This document shows, in pieces, positions 32,027 through 36,422 of a stretch of 36,422 nt of DNA. The notes beneath the pieces were generated by a model. The model was not told the origin of the DNA. It made no database searches and saw nothing but the letters and a program-made list of their open reading frames with translations. The stretch is taken from contig NZ_JAKOAV010000035.1 in assembly GCF_029478095.1 (NCBI RefSeq), positions 1 to 36,422 of the forward strand, in the 5' to 3' direction. This stretch comes from Pelotomaculum isophthalicicum JI (GTDB taxonomy: Bacteria > Bacillota > Desulfotomaculia > Desulfotomaculales > Pelotomaculaceae). Every line of letters starts with the position of its first letter. The first letter of the stretch is position 1. Made by a program: the position numbers and the translations under genes.

Positions 32027-33474
32027 TAAGTACGGTTTCCAAACCGGTTTTTCCCCTTGAACCCGCCAGTCCTATCGGCGCTTTTTTTGCCACTTCCACC
32101 TCTAAAGTATCCTCTCTCTCTTTGACTTGCAATCTTGTTTTTATTTTGTCTTACTCTGAGCGGTCTTTCCTCGGTCAGTATAACAGGGGTCCGGTCGGAT
32201 TCTTTCGTGAGCGCCTTTAACGCTGCTGCAAGAAGAGTAACTGCATCATTTTCTTTCAGCAAACCCTCTGCCAACCCCTTGTAATTTCCAGTATCCCCAT
32301 TTTCCACGGCAAGCAGGAGCCTATCAATTGCCTGGCGTTGTTGCCATTCAATCGCCTCTTTTATTGTTGGTATGGGTTTCCGAGTTATTTTCCCTCCGGT
32401 CATTTTTTCAATAATTTTTAAGTGATGAATCTCCCTCGGCGTGACAAAAGTAATTGCCTTGCCTGCTTTACCGGCACGGCCGGTACGGCCGATACGGTGG
32501 ACATAACCTTCCGGGTCCTGGGGGATGTCGAAGTTATATATATGGGTCACATCGCTGATATCCAAGCCCCTGGCGGCAACATCTGTGGCCACAAGCACTT
32601 CAACAGTACCTTCCCTGAACCGCCGCATCACAAAATCCCGTTTGGACTGGGCAAGATCTCCGTGGAGAGCTTCGGCCGAATAGCCGCGTTTAATCAATGC
32701 CTCAGAAATCTCGTCTACCCTGCGCTTGGTCCGGCCAAAGACAATGGAACGGTCCGGCGACTGGATGTCCATCAATCGGCAGAAAACATCGAATTTTTGT
32801 CTCTCTTCGACTTCAATATAGCTTTGTTCAGTGTTTGGGACAGTAACCTGCCTGCCTTCAGTCCTGATCACTTCCGGGCTCCTCATGAACCGCCGGGCCA
32901 AGGCTTGGATCGGACCGGGCATTGTCGCGGAAAAAAGCAAGGTCTGGCGCTCCTCGGGAACTTCCGCAAGGATGGTTTCAATATCCTCAATAAAACCCAT
33001 ATTCAGCATTTCGTCAGCTTCATCCAACACTACTGTCCTGACCTGGTTAAGGCGGATTGTTTTTCGACGCATGTGGTCCATGAGACGGCCAGGCGTTCCC
33101 ACGATAATATGCGGTCTGTTCTTAAGTGCCCTAACTTGACGGGTAATATCCTGACCGCCGTAAATCGGCAGCGTACGGATACCCTTCACCTGCCCGATTT
33201 TGTTCAATTCCTCGGCCACTTGTATGGCCAATTCACGGGTAGGGGTTATGACAATCCCCTGGATCGGTTCCCGTTCAACATCGAAGAACTCAATCATAGG
33301 GATACCAAAAGCTGCTGTTTTACCTGTCCCGGTGTGGGCTTGACCAATCAGGTCCTTCCCATTTAACCCCATAGGAATAGCCTTCTCTTGTATGGGTGTC
33401 GCTTCTTCGAAACCCATATTATTAATAGACCGCATCACCGGCCCGGTCAAACCAAAATCACTAAATGTTGCCAA
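32023..33474 (-). CDS. DEAD-box RNA helicase (CshA-like)
   Basis: This 483-aa ATP-dependent RNA helicase has all core motifs in order: Q motif [26 protein letters not shown], motif I AHTGTGKT, Ia PTRELA, GG and [44 protein letters not shown] and [13 protein letters not shown] basic Gly/Arg-rich C-terminal tail ([11 protein letters not shown]..., [12 protein letters not shown]) probably binds RNA. CshA-type helicases work in mRNA turnover, ribosome assembly and cold adaptation. It has a TTG start with AAAGGGGAAG upstream. The transposon inserted directly at its stop codon; the protein is intact, but its native 3' untranslated region is now 10 kb away. Confidence 0.95.
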   Translation of the reverse strand: MATFSDFGLTGPVMRSINNMGFEEATPIQEKAIPMGLNGKDLIGQAHTGTGKTAAFGIPMIEFFDVEREPIQGIVITPTRELAIQVAEELNKIGQVKGIRTLPIYGGQDITRQVRALKNRPHIIVGTPGRLMDHMRRKTIRLNQVRTVVLDEADEMLNMGFIEDIETILAEVPEERQTLLFSATMPGPIQALARRFMRSPEVIRTEGRQVTVPNTEQSYIEVEERQKFDVFCRLMDIQSPDRSIVFGRTKRRVDEISEALIKRGYSAEALHGDLAQSKRDFVMRRFREGTVEVLVATDVAARGLDISDVTHIYNFDIPQDPEGYVHRIGRTGRAGKAGKAITFVTPREIHHLKIIEKMTGGKITRKPIPTIKEAIEWQQRQAIDRLLLAVENGDTGNYKGLAEGLLKENDAVTLLAAALKALTKESDRTPVILTEERPLRVRQNKNKIASQRERGYFRGGSGKKSADRTGGFKGKNRFGNRTY

Positions 33475-33621
33475 TCTTTTATCTTCCCCTTTACTACTGT
33501 AATTTAACTGCTAATATCTTTCAATATACACATATAAGTATACCCATGCTATTTCTTTATCTTTCCGCATAATATTACCTAGCTCAAGGGTCATCTTTTC
33601 CAACAACTCATATAAAGAAAG

Positions 33622-33655
33622 AAGGGATTATCGCTATTCAAAGCAATAACCCCTT
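33622..33655 (-). promoter_or_regulatory. Imperfect hairpin upstream of the helicase gene
   Basis: The stem AAGGG-TTAT-GCT/AGC-ATAA-CCCTT has two single mismatches and a 6-nt loop. It lies 150 bp upstream of the helicase start, without a clean T run on either strand. It may be a weak terminator or part of a helicase leader. The rest of 33475-33724 and 33926-34109 shows no gene. Confidence 0.35.
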
Positions 33656-33724
33656 GAATTTCACAGCTCTTTATTTTACACTATTTCCGGTTCTTGTGCA
33701 ATCTTTTTGTTCTGGGTTGAGTCA

Positions 33725-33925
33725 CTAATCATCCAGATATCTATTTCTGTTATTTATAAAATCCTTATAAATTTGATAATAATCCGTTTCTTCATACTCC
33801 ACTTGCCGCACAGGAATATTATCGAAACTGTATATAACAACTCCGGGAAGCGCAAGTAAAGCTCCTTCCTTCAATAAAACCTTCCGTTCAGCTTCACTTT
33901 CCGCCGCATTCCAACCACTACCATC
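33725..33925 (-). pseudogene. C-terminal remnant of an AAA/ABC-type ATPase gene
   Basis: An open stretch of 66 codons after a stop codon, without its own start, ends ALLALPGVVIYSFDNIPVRQ, then VEYEETDYYQIYKDFINNRNRYL. This matches the typical end of predicted AAA ATPases of the COG3910 kind (SPILLAYPGA-IYSFD-GPI-VEYEETEHYQ-T--FLNNPERYL), which follows the switch-His motif. Everything upstream (Walker motifs) is absent or decayed. It is a gene relic. The family call is from memory of the pattern. Confidence 0.55.
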
Positions 33926-34109
33926 TTAATACGCTTAAGGTTAATAGCCTATCCATTTTCGCCTTTCCAGCAACTTCTTACCGAATACCGCCAGCGTTAT
34001 TGCAATCCCCTCATATTGAACAGCGATGAATCATATTTTTCAAGTAGCAGAGTAATTCTTTTATCTACTCAACCTTATCGGAACCCAGCTAAAAGGTGGT
34101 GGAGATAGC

Positions 34110-34721
34110 TTGCGAAAAAAAGAATTTTACTTTGTTTTGCTCCTTTTTACGATTATTATTACGGCTAACTGGCTGGTAAGAAAGGACGCTCGTTTGATAG
34201 CAATAAGCATCCTTTTTGTTATATTGTACGTGTTGTTTTACGGCACTGAAATTGTAACGGCATATTACCTCTACCTCGCCGACCGCTCATTTAAAAAATG
34301 CGATGATTCAAAAGCTGTAAATTATTATTGGAAAGTCCACCAGATTGCCCCAGGAAAAATCACCAGAACAGCATCACTTGCCATCATTAAAAATATCGAG
34401 GGGAAATGGGACGAGGCTGAAAAATTATACCGGGAAGTTTTGCGTTTGCGCCCCAACGACATCCGACTGCAATACAACCTGGCTGTCACACTTATAAATA
34501 AAGGCTGTTACGATGAGGCTCGTACAATCCTGATACTGCTCACGCACCTTTACCCGCGTCTGTACTATCACCACGCGACCCTCGGCGAGGTCTTAATGCG
34601 CCAGGGCCGGTATGAGGAAGCATACCGCCATTTATCCATGGCATTGCGCATAAATTCTAGTGAAACTAACATTAGAAACAAACTGGAGGCAGTAGTCAGC
34701 AAACTTAAAGATGAGAGATGA
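34110..34721 (+). CDS. Membrane-anchored TPR protein
   Basis: This 203-aa protein has two membrane segments close to the N-terminus (about 6-22 and 29-52), then TPR units. The clearest are GKWDEAEKLYREVLRLRPNDIRLQYNLAVTLINKGCYDEARTIL and YYHHATLGEVLMRQGRYEEAYRHLSMALRINS. It has a TTG start after GGTGGTGGAGATAGC. The TPR part should face the cytoplasm and act as a binding platform; partners unknown. It has the same overall design as the gene at 19894. It converges with the LuxR-type gene, 20 bp between stops. Confidence 0.82.
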   Translation: MRKKEFYFVLLLFTIIITANWLVRKDARLIAISILFVILYVLFYGTEIVTAYYLYLADRSFKKCDDSKAVNYYWKVHQIAPGKITRTASLAIIKNIEGKWDEAEKLYREVLRLRPNDIRLQYNLAVTLINKGCYDEARTILILLTHLYPRLYYHHATLGEVLMRQGRYEEAYRHLSMALRINSSETNIRNKLEAVVSKLKDER

Positions 34722-34741
34722 ATACTGGAGTAAAATATTTT

Positions 34742-36157
34742 TTATTTAGAAGCTTTAACTATTTGCAGCAATTCCTTACGATTGGATGTCCCGGATTTTC
34801 GTAAAATATTCCGCACGTGAAATTTAACAGTATGACGGGAAATAACTAGCTTTTCAGAAATCTCGCTGTCCGTACATCCATTGTATATCAGTTCATAAAC
34901 CTTTTTTTCAGTATTTGTAAGGTCATACCAAAAAGCCGGAATTTCCCGGTCCAATTTATCGTCACCGGCTTTCACATCATTGCCGCCGCGATTTTTTTCA
35001 TCAAAATTATTAAGGGAAACATTCTTATCCTGTTCATATTGTTGTAAAGGCCGGAGGAACCAGATTATTAGGGGATTAATGATGAATAAAAGACAAGCGC
35101 CAAATACCGCGGTAGTGGAACTTGACAAGGGACTGGGCAGTAATTGCACGTCTAATGCTATACCCGGCGCTGTTATAAAAAACAAAGACACGCCAAGTCC
35201 TAGCCCGAAAACCTTCCGGCAATTCAGCATTTTTGTCAATCCGCGCAGTGTAAGCCAGTAATAGAGATCCGTAGCGCAAAGCCCGGCAATTAGCAACAGC
35301 AGTGTGATAATAGTTTCCACGGGACGGTCGAGGCCAATTATAACAGTTGCAAGACCAAGACCTAATAAACTTAACGCTACAGGACCCAGCCATATATAGG
35401 AGAATTTTCTGGCGTATAAAGCAAGCGCAAAATAGAAGACCGCATATATAAAAGAATCAAGACCAATAACTTCCGGCCACCGTGAGTAAAAAAGGGGCAT
35501 AATCACCCTGAACCAAAGTCCCCCGGAAAAGTAAGCGGCCGCTGAAAAAGCAATGACGCTGAGAATGATACCAGTTTTATTTATTCTTCCAGGTTCTTCA
35601 TTAGTTAAGTTACTTGTGAGATGTTTATTACTAATATTGAGTGCGCCTAATAGCGGCGCCAGTCCGGTAAAAGAAGCAACGATCTTAATAAATGGGTAAG
35701 ATAAAAAATGTGTAAAACCAGCCAACCCCAGCAGTAGATTAGCTGCCGTCATGGCCAAACCGATTGTTATTACCGGGTTTTCTTCATTTAAAAAAACCGG
35801 CACCCAGGCTAACACCAGATAGGCTGAGATAAGACCGAGAATACCACTGATGATATACGGGTTAACAGAGGGAAAAAAAGTCCATATACACGTCAGGGCC
35901 CAAATTATCGATCCTGTGAAGGTGACAATTCTTTTTTCACTTGAAATGCTTGGAGGAAGAAAGGCAAAAACAAATAGCCCCAGACCATGACAAAAGGTGA
36001 AAACGTGTCCCAGGATGTATGCTTTAGGACCAAATATCTCTTCCAAAAAAGGGCCGTGCATAGGATATGAGAGAATCCAGGTAAAAATAAGGGCAAGCGC
36101 TAGGGCATTTAGGATCGAATCAGTTAGCGCTAACTTAATTTTCTGGGAAACTGTCAT
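34742..36157 (-). CDS. Membrane-integrated LuxR-type transcriptional regulator
   Basis: This 471-aa protein has about twelve hydrophobic helices in an MFS-like arrangement (about 10-380), a charged linker, and a C-terminal LuxR/GerE helix-turn-helix. The last is LTNTEKKVYELIYNGCTDSEISEKLVISRHTVKFHVRNILRKSGTSNRKEL (about 411-462). The layout suggests a membrane sensor that binds DNA directly, as in one-component regulators found in anaerobic Firmicutes and Actinobacteria (Eggerthella-type). Ligand and target genes are unknown; the next gene upstream runs the same way. I placed the start at the ATG at 36157. A longer reading from a GTG at 36226 begins inside a palindrome and lacks a ribosome binding site; the site before 36157 (AAGAAAG) is weak too. 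Confidence 0.85.
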   Translation of the reverse strand: MTVSQKIKLALTDSILNALALALIFTWILSYPMHGPFLEEIFGPKAYILGHVFTFCHGLGLFVFAFLPPSISSEKRIVTFTGSIIWALTCIWTFFPSVNPYIISGILGLISAYLVLAWVPVFLNEENPVITIGLAMTAANLLLGLAGFTHFLSYPFIKIVASFTGLAPLLGALNISNKHLTSNLTNEEPGRINKTGIILSVIAFSAAAYFSGGLWFRVIMPLFYSRWPEVIGLDSFIYAVFYFALALYARKFSYIWLGPVALSLLGLGLATVIIGLDRPVETIITLLLLIAGLCATDLYYWLTLRGLTKMLNCRKVFGLGLGVSLFFITAPGIALDVQLLPSPLSSSTTAVFGACLLFIINPLIIWFLRPLQQYEQDKNVSLNNFDEKNRGGNDVKAGDDKLDREIPAFWYDLTNTEKKVYELIYNGCTDSEISEKLVISRHTVKFHVRNILRKSGTSNRKELLQIVKASK

Positions 36158-36223
36158 TGTTATAATCTTTCTTGCTAAATTAATCTTCCGTAAAATATAA
36201 CATATTTTGTCGAACGAAAAAAT

Positions 36224-36237
36224 CACCCGATCGGGTG
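36224..36237. repeat. Perfect 14-bp palindrome CACCCGATCGGGTG
   Basis: It lies 67 bp upstream of the LuxR-type gene and has AT-rich runs on both sides (TATTTTTTATG on the plus strand, ATTTTTTCG on the minus strand). It could be a two-way terminator or an operator for the regulator. Close by (36259-36280) GGGGTAGGT occurs twice. Confidence 0.5.
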
Positions 36238-36298
36238 TATTTTTTATGTTTTCCGCATGGGGTAGGTAGTTGGGGTAGGTTTTTTTACCTGATATAAT

Positions 36299-36321
36299 AA
36301 AAAAGCCGCCCTATCGGGCGG
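36299..36321 (-). terminator. Terminator of the gene entering from the right
   Basis: On the minus strand a 6-bp GC-only stem CCGCCC/GGGCGG (36306-36311 and 36316-36321) is followed by a T run. It lies 12 bp after the stop codon of the partial zinc-ribbon gene. Confidence 0.85.
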
Positions 36322-36332
36322 TTCTTCCTTTT

Positions 36333-36422
36333 CTAGAAGATATCTTCTAAGCTGTTTTGCCATGGCTCTTTAGGACGCATTTCTCCTCCGCATTTTTCGC
36401 AGACAAACCTGGGAGGTACCGT
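36333..36422 (-). CDS. C-terminus of a zinc-ribbon protein (partial)
   Basis: The last 29 codons of a gene that continues beyond the right edge. The visible end is PPRFVCEKCGGEMRPKEPW followed by a short acidic tail. The CxxCG knuckle suggests half of a zinc ribbon, whose other half would lie outside the window. The direct fit of stop codon and strong terminator supports it. Function cannot be given from this piece. Confidence 0.6.
   Translation of the reverse strand, partial: TVPPRFVCEKCGGEMRPKEPWQNSLEDIF

Noticed and set aside
32422-33366. 314-aa plus-strand ORF opposite the DEAD-box helicase
   Set aside because: Long, but entirely antisense to conserved helicase motifs; no ribosome binding site or recognisable domain.

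Overview
The window comes from a spore-forming, anaerobic-type member of the Firmicutes. The evidence is a Gram-positive style 16S leader, the sporulation protein YunB, a LysM/SleB-type cell wall hydrolase under a c-di-AMP riboswitch, a YjcZ-like small protein, a CBO0543-type membrane protein, and strong AGGAGG-like ribosome binding sites with many TTG starts. A Desulfotomaculum/Pelotomaculum-like relative is the best guess. That placement is inference; no database was searched.

Layout. 1-124 is the 5' end of a 16S rRNA gene (minus strand) with its leader and tandem promoters. 540-8532 is a mostly core, mostly minus-strand region: yunB, tyrS, an M55 D-aminopeptidase, an M24 peptidase, a solitary holin-like protein, a DUF89 protein (plus strand), a membrane protein, the riboswitch-controlled hydrolase and a 38-aa spore-type peptide. 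8835-9204 holds a small hypothetical gene, an initiator tRNA-Met and a duplicated UUCG terminator. 9310-14314 is an accessory island: a toxin-antitoxin (TA) pair with a clear promoter/operator, an IS4-family element that supplies the stop codon of the toxin gene, a decayed Rpn gene, a second (RelE-like) TA pair, and two diverged, damaged copies of one unknown gene flanking it. 14657-21848 is again mostly core: class-3 lipase, RluA-type pseudouridine synthase, lipoprotein, a TagGH/Wzm-Wzt type exporter, a TPR protein, TcdA and a DUF4405 membrane protein.

21999-32018 is the most interesting part. A segment of 10,020 bp is bounded by identical 24-bp terminal inverted repeats and by an 8-bp direct repeat (ATTTTTAG). 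The only transposase inside is an ISL3-family enzyme at the right end. The cargo is a secreted RHS/YD-repeat polymorphic toxin of about 1,940 residues, a likely immunity gene and a 5'-truncated FN3/Ig-like protein gene. I read it as an ISL3-type transposon that moves an RHS toxin-immunity module. The RHS gene is broken by a single in-frame TGA after its signal-peptide region. The transposase is split by a -1 frameshift exactly at a canonical X XXY YYZ slippery heptamer. The insertion sits on the stop codon of a DEAD-box helicase gene without damaging it.

32023-36422 returns to core genes: the DEAD-box helicase, a remnant of an AAA ATPase gene, a TPR membrane protein, a membrane-bound LuxR-type regulator, and the C-terminus of a zinc-ribbon protein that runs off the window.
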